This document shows, piece after piece, positions 1 to 7,888 of a stretch of 51,350 nucleotides of DNA. Position 1 is the first letter of the stretch. Every line of letters starts with the position of its first letter. A program made the translations under genes and the position numbers. A model generated the notes under the pieces. The model was given only the letters and a program-made list of their open reading frames with translations, was not told the origin of the DNA and did not search any database. Origin of the DNA: Mycobacterium scrofulaceum (lineage in GTDB: Bacteria > Actinomycetota > Actinomycetes > Mycobacteriales > Mycobacteriaceae); assembly GCF_001667885.1 (NCBI RefSeq), contig NZ_LZJW01000017.1, positions 1 to 51,350 of the forward strand, given 5' to 3'.

Positions 1-78
1 AGACGTCAGACATCTCCACTAAGCCCGGGGGTCCTCCCCACAATCAACAACCGTCACTAACGTGTCGGCCGAGTACAG

Positions 79-801
79 CTAGACGCCGAACATCGGCGGC
101 AGCACCAGAACCATGATCAGCCCCCACACCAGGTGGGTCAGCACCGGCGCCAGGACACCGCCGGTCGCCCAGCGCTCGAACGCGCAGACCGTCCCCAGGA
201 TGACGGCGGCGAACCCCAGCATGGGATTGCCGCTCGCCAGCGTCGCGATCGTGTAGAGGACCGTCGAAATCAAGACGGGGTGGTACCGGCCCAGGGCCGT
301 GTAGAGCGCGCCGCGAAAGAACACTTCCTCGGCGACGCCGTTGACCAGGGTGATCGCCACGATCACCGGATACCACCCGTGGTGGGCGTATTCCAGCACC
401 CTGGTGATGAGCTCGGCCACGGGCGTGATCTCGCGTGCTATCAGCCCACCGACCACGAAGACCGCGCCCAGCAACAGGCCGATCGCCGTCCCGGTGATGA
501 CCGGGCGCTGGTTGCGCCCGCGCCAGCAGATGCCACCCAGGTGCAGCGGGCCGGAGGCGAACCCGCCGACGACCCACACCCCGGCCAGCGCCAAGGTCAG
601 CCAGTAGAAGCTGGAATCGCCCGGATGGCGCCGCAACGAAAACCCGAGCACCATGGCACCGAGGACGACGGTGACGGCCACGATGACCCGCCGACGGCGC
701 ACGACGATGGGCGACTCATGGTGTGGCACAGCGACTTTGGTGAGCGCACGGCGCAGCTCGGTCAGCGTGCCGGTGGCGGACTGGGCGGTTGACTGGCTCA
801 T
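79..801 (-). CDS. CPBP family intramembrane metalloprotease
   Basis: A 240-residue polytopic membrane protein. The diagnostic CPBP (CaaX protease and bacteriocin-processing, Rce1-like) motif EEVFFRG lies at residues 158-164, in a hydrophobic stretch that follows helices around 39-55, 65-82 and 103-122. A second conserved His (LTHLVWG, about 223) is the likely zinc ligand of motif 3. Family members are glutamate-dependent intramembrane endopeptidases. The substrate here is unknown. The ATG at 801 overlaps the TGA of the upstream epimerase-like gene by 4 bp, so the two are almost certainly co-transcribed and translationally coupled. The family call is firm and the biological role is open. Confidence 0.88.
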   Translation of the reverse strand: MSQSTAQSATGTLTELRRALTKVAVPHHESPIVVRRRRVIVAVTVVLGAMVLGFSLRRHPGDSSFYWLTLALAGVWVVGGFASGPLHLGGICWRGRNQRPVITGTAIGLLLGAVFVVGGLIAREITPVAELITRVLEYAHHGWYPVIVAITLVNGVAEEVFFRGALYTALGRYHPVLISTVLYTIATLASGNPMLGFAAVILGTVCAFERWATGGVLAPVLTHLVWGLIMVLVLPPMFGV

Positions 802-1943
802 GCGGGACGCACCTTCGGGGTCAAGGCGATCAGGAGGTCAAGACCGGTTCGAAGCGCTCCGGCCAGCGGACCCGGGACCATGTTGACCAACCCCAGAGCC
901 GGCCGCACGACCGGCGGGGTGAGCCGCCGCGCGACATGGCGGATGCGCCGCGCGTCACCCCCGGCCCACACGGGATCGGTGTTGGCCAGGTGATGGGGAT
1001 CGGCCAGGGCGTTGACCGGACACGGGCGATTGGGCTGATCGGCCAAGGCTAGGGCAATCGCGTCCTCGACGCCGAGCAACCCACCAGGCGGGTCGGGCAC
1101 TCGATCGCGAAGATCGCTTTCCGACGCCACCATCGGATGGTCCAGCGATTCGACCAGATCACCGGCCAGCCCGGGCGGCACCGGCAGCGCGACACCGGTG
1201 ACCAGCGACGCCAACCCGGTGTCGACCCTGCCGACCGGCAACCCGGCGTGCCATCTCCCGGAGATCCGCGCATACGTTTTGAGCAGCTCCCGGTAGGACG
1301 TGGTGTCCGGGCCGGCGATGTCGTACGCCCCCGGCGGCAGCAGGCCGGGATCGGCCGCGGCGACCAGGTAGTGCAACACGTCGCGGATCGAGATCGGGTC
1401 CATCGGGTTGTCCATCCAGTTCGGGATGGGCAGGAGCGGGAAGCGGTCGCCGACGTAGCGCATCATCTCGAACGAGGTGGAGCCGGCGCCGATGATCATC
1501 GCGGCGCCCAGCCAGACCAGCTCCGGGCCGTCCGGCACCGTCAGGGCCTCGGCCACCTCGGCCCGGCTGGCCAGGTGCTCGGACAGCACCTCGTCGGCGG
1601 GCACGAACCCGCCCAGGTAGACGATGCGGCGCACGCCGGCGTCCCTGGCCGCCGCGGCGAGGTTGGCGGCCGCGGACTTGTCGGCGTCGCGGAAGCCGGG
1701 CTGCCCGATGGCGTGCACCAGGTAATACACCACGTCGACGGGGCCGGCGTCGGCGAAGGCCGCCCGGGTCGACACCGGATCGGCGGCGTCGAGGGTCACC
1801 GGCATGACGTCGTCGAACCATCCGAACCGCCTGAGGCGCTCGGGCTTCCGGGTGGCGGCCACGACGTCGTGCCGGTCCGCCAGCAGCGCCGTGACCAGTC
1901 GCGATCCGACATATCCGGTGGCACCGGTGACGAGGACCCGCAT
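798..1943 (-). CDS. NAD(P)H-binding epimerase/SDR-like protein
   Basis: 381 residues from the ATG at 1943, where the protein opens directly on a Rossmann fold. The glycine-rich loop GATGYVGS (residues 7-14) is preceded by MRVLVT. The segment VDVVYYLVHAIGQPGF resembles atypical extended SDRs (NmrA/YwnB-like, DUF2867-type) in which the usual YxxxK pair is weak. An in-frame start 63 bp upstream exists but would add an unlikely Arg-rich leader. Its stop overlaps the CPBP protease start by 4 bp. Substrate unknown; a reductase or epimerase acting on a lipid or sugar derivative is possible. The family call is good, the function is not determined. Confidence 0.82.
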   Translation of the reverse strand: MRVLVTGATGYVGSRLVTALLADRHDVVAATRKPERLRRFGWFDDVMPVTLDAADPVSTRAAFADAGPVDVVYYLVHAIGQPGFRDADKSAAANLAAAARDAGVRRIVYLGGFVPADEVLSEHLASRAEVAEALTVPDGPELVWLGAAMIIGAGSTSFEMMRYVGDRFPLLPIPNWMDNPMDPISIRDVLHYLVAAADPGLLPPGAYDIAGPDTTSYRELLKTYARISGRWHAGLPVGRVDTGLASLVTGVALPVPPGLAGDLVESLDHPMVASESDLRDRVPDPPGGLLGVEDAIALALADQPNRPCPVNALADPHHLANTDPVWAGGDARRIRHVARRLTPPVVRPALGLVNMVPGPLAGALRTGLDLLIALTPKVRPA

Positions 1944-2006
1944 ACCTTTCAACCTAGCCCGGCGGCCGTCAACGCAAACCTGGCGGCCGCGGGCCGCGGA
2001 TCGCAC

Positions 2007-2052
2007 GTAACGCCATGGCGCTTCCCGGGCCGGATTTTCGCCATGCCGTTAC
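2007..2052. repeat. Palindromic intergenic element (GTAACG arms)
   Basis: Inverted repeat with 14-base arms, GTAACGCCATGGCG (2007-2020) and CGCCATGCCGTTAC (2039-2052), differing at one position around an 18-base loop. The outer flank ACGCTCGCGG is shared with the hairpin at 27996-28055, so both belong to one dispersed family. Here it lies between divergent genes (1943 leftward, 2122 rightward), so it is not simply a terminator. Confidence 0.7.
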
Positions 2053-2121
2053 GCTCGCGGATATTGAACCCCCGTGGCGGCGGCACCGTGACCGGGTGTG
2101 AGGGCAAGAGATTGTGGAGAG

Positions 2122-2622
2122 ATGTATTACCTACTGGTGCTGGCTGTCGGGATCGAACGCGTCGTGGAGCTGATCGTTTCCAAGCGCAATGCGCACTGGT
2201 CTTTTGCCCAGGGCGCCAAGGAGTTTGGCCGAGCGCACTATCCGGTGATGGTGGTGCTGCACACCGCACTGCTGGTCGGCTGCATCCTCGAGCCGTGGGC
2301 GCTGCACCGGCCGTTCATCGGATGGCTGGGCTGGCCGATGCTGGCGGTGGTGGCACTCAGCCAGGGGTTGCGCTGGTGGTGCATCACCACCCTGGGCCGG
2401 CGGTGGAACACCCGGGTCATCGTGCTGCCGCAGGCACCGCTGGTGCGCCAGGGTCCCTACCGCTGGCTGCACCATCCGAACTATGTTGCAGTGGTGGCTG
2501 AGGGGTTGGCGCTGCCGTTGGTGCACACGGCATGGCTGACCGCGGCCATCTTCACGCTCGCCAACGCGGCGTTGCTCAAGGTGCGGCTGCAGGTCGAGAA
2601 CTCCGCTCTGGGCTACACGTGA
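2122..2622 (+). CDS. Isoprenylcysteine carboxyl methyltransferase (ICMT)-family membrane protein
   Basis: 166 residues from the ATG at 2122, which has a GGAGAG ribosome site just upstream. The GTG at 2098 is a weaker alternative. Four to five hydrophobic segments precede the family core QGPYRWLHHPNYVAVVAEG, the RHPxY-like SAM-binding signature of ICMT/phospholipid methyltransferase-like proteins. The length equals that recalled for M. tuberculosis Rv1139c, with the Rv1138c homologue next to it as here. It overlaps the following flavoprotein gene by 4 bp (GTGA). In actinobacteria such pairs often sit near type III polyketide synthases, where O- or C-methylation of a lipid quinone is suspected; no such synthase is in this window. 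Confidence 0.85.
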   Translation: MYYLLVLAVGIERVVELIVSKRNAHWSFAQGAKEFGRAHYPVMVVLHTALLVGCILEPWALHRPFIGWLGWPMLAVVALSQGLRWWCITTLGRRWNTRVIVLPQAPLVRQGPYRWLHHPNYVAVVAEGLALPLVHTAWLTAAIFTLANAALLKVRLQVENSALGYT

Positions 2623-3635
2623 GCGGATACGACACCGACCTGTTGATCGTCGGCGGCGGGCCGGGCGGCCTGGCCACGGCGTTACACGCTCGGCGGCACG
2701 GGCTTTCGGTGATCGTCGCCGACCCGCGCGAGGGTCCGATCGACAAGGCGTGCGGCGAGGGGCTGATGCCCGGTGGGCTGGCGGAGCTGACGTCCCTCGG
2801 CGTCGACCCGGCCGGCATGCCCTTTCAGGGAATCGCCTACGTGAGTGAACACCGCCGCGCGCAGGCGCGGTTCAGCGCCGGCCCGGGCCGGGGTGTGCGT
2901 CGCACCACGCTGCACGCGGCGCTGGCCGCGCGCGCCAAAGAGCAAGACACCGAATGGCTTCGGGCGCGGGTGACGACCGTGCAACAGGACGCTCACGGGG
3001 TGACGGCCGCGGGCGTGCGCGCGAAATGGCTGGTGGCGGCCGACGGACTGCACTCACAGGTCAGGCGGGCCGTCGGGATCACCGCGACGGCCGGAACGCC
3101 GCGGCGCTACGGCGTGCGCTGGCACTTCCGGGTACCGGCCTGGTCGGAGTTCGTCGAAGTGCATTGGTCGCGCTGGGGCGAGGCGTACGTGACGCCGGTG
3201 GAGCCGGATCTGGTGGGCGTGGCGATCCTCTCGCGCGGGCGCCCCGACCTCGCCTGGTTTCCCGGCCTGGCCCGCCAACTGGGCAGCGCCGCCCGCGGCG
3301 ACGCGCGCGGTTGCGGCCCGTTGCGCCAGGTGGTCTCCCGCCGGGTCGCGGGCCGGGTGCTGCTGGTGGGCGACGCGGCGGGTTACGAGGACGCGCTGAC
3401 CGGTGAGGGCATCAGCCTGGCGGTCAAGCAAGCGGCCGCGGCCGTCGCCGCCATTGTCGACGAGGCGCCGCCGTCGTATGAGCTTGCGTGGCAACGGATT
3501 ACCCGCAACTACCGACTGCTCACCCGCGCGCTGGTACTGGGCAGCGCCCCGCCGATCGCGCGCCGCGCGATCGTGCCGGCGTGCACGCTGCTACCCGGCG
3601 CGTTCCAGCGCGGGGTGAACGTGCTAGCGGGCTAG
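2619..3635 (+). CDS. FAD-dependent oxidoreductase, geranylgeranyl-reductase-like
   Basis: 338 residues from GTG 2619, overlapping the ICMT-like stop (GTGA). The N-terminal dinucleotide-binding motif is LLIVGGGPGGLATALHA (about residues 7-23). A second FAD motif, GRVLLVGDAAGYEDALTGEG (about 247-266), is typical of the UbiH/geranylgeranyl reductase group, as is CGEGLMPGG near residue 49. The reaction is probably reduction or hydroxylation of a prenyl or aromatic lipid. The length matches the 338 residues recalled for Rv1138c. Co-expressed with the methyltransferase, it likely modifies the same lipid substrate. Function beyond the fold is inference. Confidence 0.85.
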   Translation: MSGYDTDLLIVGGGPGGLATALHARRHGLSVIVADPREGPIDKACGEGLMPGGLAELTSLGVDPAGMPFQGIAYVSEHRRAQARFSAGPGRGVRRTTLHAALAARAKEQDTEWLRARVTTVQQDAHGVTAAGVRAKWLVAADGLHSQVRRAVGITATAGTPRRYGVRWHFRVPAWSEFVEVHWSRWGEAYVTPVEPDLVGVAILSRGRPDLAWFPGLARQLGSAARGDARGCGPLRQVVSRRVAGRVLLVGDAAGYEDALTGEGISLAVKQAAAAVAAIVDEAPPSYELAWQRITRNYRLLTRALVLGSAPPIARRAIVPACTLLPGAFQRGVNVLAG

Positions 3636-3638
3636 TTG

Positions 3639-3803
3639 TCCTGACTGTGGCGACCCGCTTCGCCCGGCTTCGCCGCGCTCGCGATCGCCGCAGTCCTGAC
3701 TGTGGCGACCCGCTTCGCCCGGCTTCGCCGCGCTCGCGATCGCGCTAGTCCTGACTGTGGCGACCCGCTTCGCCCGGCTTCGCCGCGCTCGCGATCGCCA
3801 CTA
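3639..3803. repeat. Three tandem 55-bp repeats at a convergent junction
   Basis: Three near-identical units start at 3639, 3694 and 3749, an exact 55-bp period. Each contains GTGGCGACCCGCTTCGCCCG followed by a CGCGCTCGCGATCGC segment. The outer ends form an inverted pair, GTGGCGA (3647) and TCGCCAC (3795-3801), while the right arms of copies 1 and 2 are degenerate. The array fills the gap between the 3' ends of the flavoprotein and enoyl-CoA hydratase genes and reaches into the hydratase stop codon. A single diverged copy lies at 42161-42205, also between convergent genes. Confidence 0.85.
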
Positions 3804-4604
3804 ACGCGCCTTCCAGACCGGCTCGCGCTTCTCGGCGAACGCCAGCGGGCCCTCCTTGGCGTCCTCCGACCGGATCAGGCTGCGCATCTCGTTCATGGTC
3901 CGCGCCCAGCCCACCTCCTCGTCCGTGATGACGCCGTCGTCGACCCCGTAGGCGATGCGCTTGCTGGCCTGCACCGACAGCGGCGCGTTGACCGTCACCC
4001 GCGCGGCCAGCGCCAGTGCGGCTTCCAGCACCGTGCCCTCCTCGACCACCTGATTGATCAGGCCCCATTCGAGGGCGTCGGCGGCGGTGATCGGCTCGCC
4101 GGTCAGCAGCAGCTCCATCGCGACCTTGCGCGGGAGCTGCTGCACGATGCGAAAGACGCCGCCCGCGGCCGCGATGAGCCCCCGCTTGACCTCGGGCAGC
4201 CCAAACCGGGCCCGCTCGTCGGCCACCACCAGATCGCTGGCCAACGCCAGCTCGGTGCCGCCGCCCAGCGCGGTGCCGTTGACCGCCGCGATCGTGGGTT
4301 TGTCGATGAAGTGGTGCACGTATCCGGCGAAGCCCCACTCCGGATGGTCGGGGTGGTAGATGTTCTCCCGACGGGAGATCGCCTTGAGGTCGGCCCCGGC
4401 GCAGAACGACTTGTCGCCCGCGCCGGTGATCACCACGGCCCGGACCCCGCGATCACGTTGGGCTTCTTCCAGCGCGTCGCCAACGCCGATGCTGACGGCA
4501 CCGTTGATCGCGTTGCGGGCTTCCGGCCGATTGATGGTGATCACCATGACGTTGCCGCGGCGCTCGGTCAGCGCGCCGGGCGCCGCGGTGTCGACGTCGG
4601 TCAC
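3801..4604 (-). CDS. Enoyl-CoA hydratase/isomerase (crotonase family)
   Basis: 267 residues from GTG 4604, overlapping the thiolase stop by 4 bp (GTGA). Crotonase features are visible: the oxyanion-hole segment SFCAGADLKAI (about 65-75), the second oxyanion-hole region AAVNGTALGGGTELALA, and FGLPEVKRGLIAAAGG, with Glu/Gly at the usual hydratase positions. The C-terminal trimerisation helices are present, so the protein is full length. Coupled to thiolase, it would supply the hydration step of fatty-acid or side-chain beta-oxidation. As I recall, M. tuberculosis has only short remnants at this locus (Rv1136, Rv1135A), so this would be the intact ancestral pair. Confidence 0.9.
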   Translation of the reverse strand: MTDVDTAAPGALTERRGNVMVITINRPEARNAINGAVSIGVGDALEEAQRDRGVRAVVITGAGDKSFCAGADLKAISRRENIYHPDHPEWGFAGYVHHFIDKPTIAAVNGTALGGGTELALASDLVVADERARFGLPEVKRGLIAAAGGVFRIVQQLPRKVAMELLLTGEPITAADALEWGLINQVVEEGTVLEAALALAARVTVNAPLSVQASKRIAYGVDDGVITDEEVGWARTMNEMRSLIRSEDAKEGPLAFAEKREPVWKAR

Positions 4605-5749
4605 AACAATTCCACGATGGTGGCGTTGGCCTGGCCGCCACCCTCGCACATGGTCTGCAGGCCGTAGCGAATTCCCTTGTCCCGCATGTGGTACAGCAGC
4701 GTCGTCATGATCCGGGCGCCCGAGCCGCCGAGCGGGTGCCCCAGCGCGATGGCGCCGCCGTTGGGGTTGAGCTTCTTCTCGTCGGCGCCAATGTCTTTCA
4801 GCCAGGCCAGCGGCACCGGCGCGAACGCCTCGTTGACCTCGTAGGCCCCGATGTCGTCGATGGACAGGCCGGAGCGCTTCAGCACCTTCTGGGTGGCGGG
4901 GATCGGCGCGGTCAGCATGATCACCGGGTCGGCCCCGGCCAGCGTCGCGGTGTGCACCTTCGCGATCGGCTTCAGGCCGAGCTCCTTGGCCTTCTCGGCC
5001 GACATGAACAGGATCGCGGCCGAGCCGTCGGAGATCTGCGACGAGTTGCCGGCGTGGATCACACCGTCTTCCTTGAACGCCGGCTTCAGTGACGCCATCT
5101 TCTCCATCGGCGTGCCGCGACGGATGCCCTCGTCCTTCAAGACCACGTTGCCGTCCGGGTCCTTGATCCCGACGATCTGGTCATCGAAAGCGCCGGAATC
5201 CTGTGCCGCCGCGGCCTTTTCGTGGGAGCCCAGGGAGAACTCGTCGAGCGCGGTGCGGTCGAATCCCCATCGCTCGGCGATCATCTCGGCGCCGATGCCC
5301 TGGTTGGGGATCCGGCCTTCGTAACGGTCCAGGAAGGTCTTCGGGTACGGCCGCCCGCCATTAGCCAGCGAGGAACCCATCGGGGTGCGCGACATCGACT
5401 CCACCCCACCGGCGACGACGACGTCGTAGTGCCCGGCCACCACGCCGGCGGCCGCGAAGTGGATCGACTGCTGGCTCGAGCCGCACTGGCGGTCGACGGT
5501 CACACCGGGGACGGACTCCGGCCAGCCGGCGGCCAGCAGGGCGGTGCGGCCGATGTCGAGGGCCTGCTCGCCGGCCTGCATCACGCAGCCCCAGATCACG
5601 TCGTCGACCAGGCCGGGGTCGACGCCCGCCTTATCCACCAGCCCGTTGAGCACCTGTGCCGACAGGTCCGCCGGGTGCACCCCGGACAACCCGCCGTTGC
5701 GCTTCCCGATCGGTGAGCGCACTGCCTCGACGATGACGGCTTCAGCCAT
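4601..5749 (-). CDS. Acetyl-CoA acetyltransferase (thiolase)
   Basis: 382 residues from ATG 5749, preceded by a strong AAAGGAGA site; a longer frame from 5815 has no such signal. Thiolase hallmarks are all there: the nucleophilic Cys in VDRQCGSSQQSIHFAAAGV (about residue 87), NEAFAPVPLAW, the GHPLGGSGAR histidine loop, and the C-terminal CEGGGQANA with the acid/base Cys. It catalyses thiolytic cleavage of 3-ketoacyl-CoA. The sequence resembles mycobacterial FadA3-like thiolases, but a specific symbol cannot be assigned. It is the first gene of a two-gene unit with the enoyl-CoA hydratase, divergent from the small gene at 5946. Confidence 0.92.
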   Translation of the reverse strand: MAEAVIVEAVRSPIGKRNGGLSGVHPADLSAQVLNGLVDKAGVDPGLVDDVIWGCVMQAGEQALDIGRTALLAAGWPESVPGVTVDRQCGSSQQSIHFAAAGVVAGHYDVVVAGGVESMSRTPMGSSLANGGRPYPKTFLDRYEGRIPNQGIGAEMIAERWGFDRTALDEFSLGSHEKAAAAQDSGAFDDQIVGIKDPDGNVVLKDEGIRRGTPMEKMASLKPAFKEDGVIHAGNSSQISDGSAAILFMSAEKAKELGLKPIAKVHTATLAGADPVIMLTAPIPATQKVLKRSGLSIDDIGAYEVNEAFAPVPLAWLKDIGADEKKLNPNGGAIALGHPLGGSGARIMTTLLYHMRDKGIRYGLQTMCEGGGQANATIVELL

Positions 5750-5815
5750 GGTGGTGTCTCCTTTGACGCTAGGACCTCGAATATTGGGGAAGTCGAACCT
5801 TGCCTCGATTGTCAA

Positions 5816-5827
5816 CCAACGCGTTGG
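5816..5827. promoter_or_regulatory. Perfect 12-bp palindrome upstream of the thiolase operon
   Basis: CCAACGCGTTGG is a perfect dyad 67 bp upstream of the thiolase start, in the divergent region shared with the gene at 5946. Spacing and symmetry suit a TetR-type operator, but no cognate regulator is adjacent and a chance GC-rich palindrome cannot be excluded. Confidence 0.35.
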
Positions 5828-5945
5828 GAGGGCGCGGGGCGGGGTGCGGTTGGGCGGTCAACCGGCCATCCGATGCCAGTTCTTCGGCGGCGCGTCATGT
5901 GCAGTCCATTTTTCCGTGAGCCTCGGCGACGTAGGGTGCCCCGAT

Positions 5946-6236
5946 GTGAGCACCCCTTCACCGGGCCCCGGTTGGTGGCTGGCCTCGGACGGCAAATGGT
6001 ATCCCCAGCAATGGGAAAGCACCTTTGTGGCGTACACGAACGAATCCCTGCAGGCGGTGCTGGAGGAGGCGAACCGTCTCACCCAGGCCTACGGAGAACA
6101 GGGCTGGGAGATCGTCGGGTCGTCGGTGCAGCGCACCCAGGTCGCCCACCGCTTCAAGGACTATGACAAGGGCGGCGACCACTACTTCGAGTGGAGCATC
6201 GTCTGCACATTGAAGCGGCCGGTCGCGCCCGCCTGA
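5946..6236 (+). CDS. Small DUF2510-like/DUF4177-like protein
   Basis: 96 residues from GTG 5946. Residues 7-20 (PGWWLASDGKWYPQ) match the short Trp-rich DUF2510 motif found in many actinobacterial proteins. The remainder (AVLEEANRLTQAYGEQGWEIV...YFEWSIVCTLKR) looks like the DUF4177 fold, with the typical LNxxGxxGWEvV pattern. There is no signal peptide or membrane segment. The longer frame extending upstream crosses the divergent promoter and is not credible. Function unknown; both modules occur in proteins associated with envelope or stress processes, but that is not evidence for this one. Confidence 0.7.
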   Translation: MSTPSPGPGWWLASDGKWYPQQWESTFVAYTNESLQAVLEEANRLTQAYGEQGWEIVGSSVQRTQVAHRFKDYDKGGDHYFEWSIVCTLKRPVAPA

Positions 6237-6243
6237 CTCACGC

Positions 6244-6301
6244 CGAGATTGCCGCCACGGTCGCGGTTGAGCCCAAATCCGCGGCCGGGACGGCAATCTC
6301 G
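6244..6301. terminator. Inverted repeat between convergent genes (GAGATTGCCG arms)
   Basis: CGAGATTGCCG (6244-6254) pairs perfectly with CGGCAATCTCG (6291-6301); further GC-rich pairing is possible inside. It fills the gap between the convergent 3' ends at 6236 and 6314. There is no U-tract, as is usual in mycobacteria; it may act as a bidirectional terminator or belong to a dispersed palindromic repeat family. Confidence 0.55.
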
Positions 6302-6313
6302 ACGAGCTGACCC

Positions 6314-7798
6314 TTAAACGGCGGGATAGGCCACCGATTTGATCTCGGTGTACTGGTCGAACCCGGCGACACCGTTCTGTCGGCCCACCCCGCTGTACTT
6401 GTAACCGCCGAACGGTGTGTCGGCGCCGTACGGCGCGCCGCCGTTGACGCCCATGAACCCCGCGCGAATCCGGCGGGCCACCGCCAGGGACCGCTCCAGG
6501 GAGCCCGACATCACATTGCCCGCCAGGCCGTACTTGCTGTCGTTGGCGATTCGGATCGCGTCCTCCTCGTCGTCGAACGGGATGACGGACAGCACCGGTC
6601 CGAAGATCTCCTCCTGGGCGATCGTCATGGAGTTGTCGACATCGGTGAAAAGCGTTGGCCTGACATAGAACCCCTTGTCAAAGCCGGTCGGGGCGTCGGG
6701 ACCGCCGACGAGCGCGGTGGCGCCCTCTTCGACGCCCTTGCGGATGTAGCCCATCACGCGGTTGCGCTGCACCTCCGAAATGACCGGCCCGCACAGGGTT
6801 CCGGGATCCTGCGGGTCGCCGCACGTGACGTTCTCGTAGATGCTCTTGAGGATCGCGACGCCCTCGTCGTAGCGGGAGCGCGGCAACAGCATCCGGGTGG
6901 GGTTGGCGCAGCCTTGGCCGGCGTGCATGCACGGCGCGATGCCGACCATGCAAGCCGTCGGGAAGTCGGCGTCCTCCAGCACGATCGTGGCCGACTTGCC
7001 GCCCAGCTCGAGGAAGAGCCGCTTCATGGTGGCGGCGCCCTTTTCCATGATCCGCTGCCCCACCACGGTCGAGCCGGTGAACGAGATCAGGTCGACCTTC
7101 GGCGACAGCGTAAGTTCCTCACCCACAAAGTGATCCGAGGCGGTCACGACGTTCACGACGCCCGCGGGAATGTCGGTCTTCTCGGCGATCAGCCGGCCCA
7201 GCCGGGTCGCGTTGAACGGCGTGTTCGGCGCCGGCTTAAGCACCACGGTGTTGCCGGTGCCCAGCGCCTGGCCGAGCTTGTTGAGGGTGACCTCGAACGG
7301 AAAGTTCCACGGCACGATCGCGCCGACGACACCCACCGGCTCGCGCCACACCTTGCGGGTGGTCAGCGTGCCGGTCAGGCTGATCACCTTGTCGCCCAGA
7401 TCGGTCTCCCAGGCGTACTCGTCGATCAGCCTGGCGGGGTAGCGCAGCCCGTCCTCCAGCGGGGCGTCCAGCTGGGGCCCGAAGGTGATGGCCCGCGGCG
7501 ATCCCACCTCGAGGATGAGCTCCTCGCGCAGCTCTTCCTTCTCCGACTCGATCGCCTCGTGCAGCTGCAAGAGGCAGCGCTTGCGCAGCTCCCGGTTGGT
7601 CGACCAGTCGCTCTCGTCGAAGGCGCGCCGCGCGGCGTCGATCGCCCGGTGCATGTCCTCCTTGGACGCGTCGGCGACCTCCCCGAGCGGCTCCTCGGTC
7701 GCCGGGTTGATGTTGGTGAAGGTGCCGGCCTGCCCGTCGACGAGCTTGCCGTCGATCATCATCTTCGGCTCGAACCGCACCTTTACAGCCTCGGTCAT
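6314..7798 (-). CDS. NAD-dependent aldehyde dehydrogenase
   Basis: 494 residues from ATG 7798. Catalytic features: Asn165 in PWNFPFE, Glu264 in LFLELGGKSA, Cys297 in HAGQGCANPTR, plus the cofactor segment FTGSTVVGQRI (240-250). Length and motifs fit the broad-substrate ALDH superfamily, oxidising aldehydes to acids. It is the last gene of the leftward unit after the P450 (90-bp gap) and may oxidise an aldehyde produced by the P450/SDR pair upstream. In M. tuberculosis aldA also neighbours P450 and SDR genes, but orthology is not claimed. Confidence 0.93.
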   Translation of the reverse strand: MTEAVKVRFEPKMMIDGKLVDGQAGTFTNINPATEEPLGEVADASKEDMHRAIDAARRAFDESDWSTNRELRKRCLLQLHEAIESEKEELREELILEVGSPRAITFGPQLDAPLEDGLRYPARLIDEYAWETDLGDKVISLTGTLTTRKVWREPVGVVGAIVPWNFPFEVTLNKLGQALGTGNTVVLKPAPNTPFNATRLGRLIAEKTDIPAGVVNVVTASDHFVGEELTLSPKVDLISFTGSTVVGQRIMEKGAATMKRLFLELGGKSATIVLEDADFPTACMVGIAPCMHAGQGCANPTRMLLPRSRYDEGVAILKSIYENVTCGDPQDPGTLCGPVISEVQRNRVMGYIRKGVEEGATALVGGPDAPTGFDKGFYVRPTLFTDVDNSMTIAQEEIFGPVLSVIPFDDEEDAIRIANDSKYGLAGNVMSGSLERSLAVARRIRAGFMGVNGGAPYGADTPFGGYKYSGVGRQNGVAGFDQYTEIKSVAYPAV

Positions 7799-7888
7799 GT
7801 TTGTCACTCTCTTCTGGGTCGTTGAGGGGCTACAGAGAGCCTTACCGGAAACTAGCCGATTGGCAAGCGACAACCCCGACGGGCCTGG

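Noticed and set aside
1137..2501. Forward 454-residue frame
   Set aside because: It runs opposite the epimerase-like gene and out of frame through the ICMT-like gene.
3639..3803. CRISPR-like array
   Set aside because: The units are directly adjacent with no unique spacers, and no cas genes are present.
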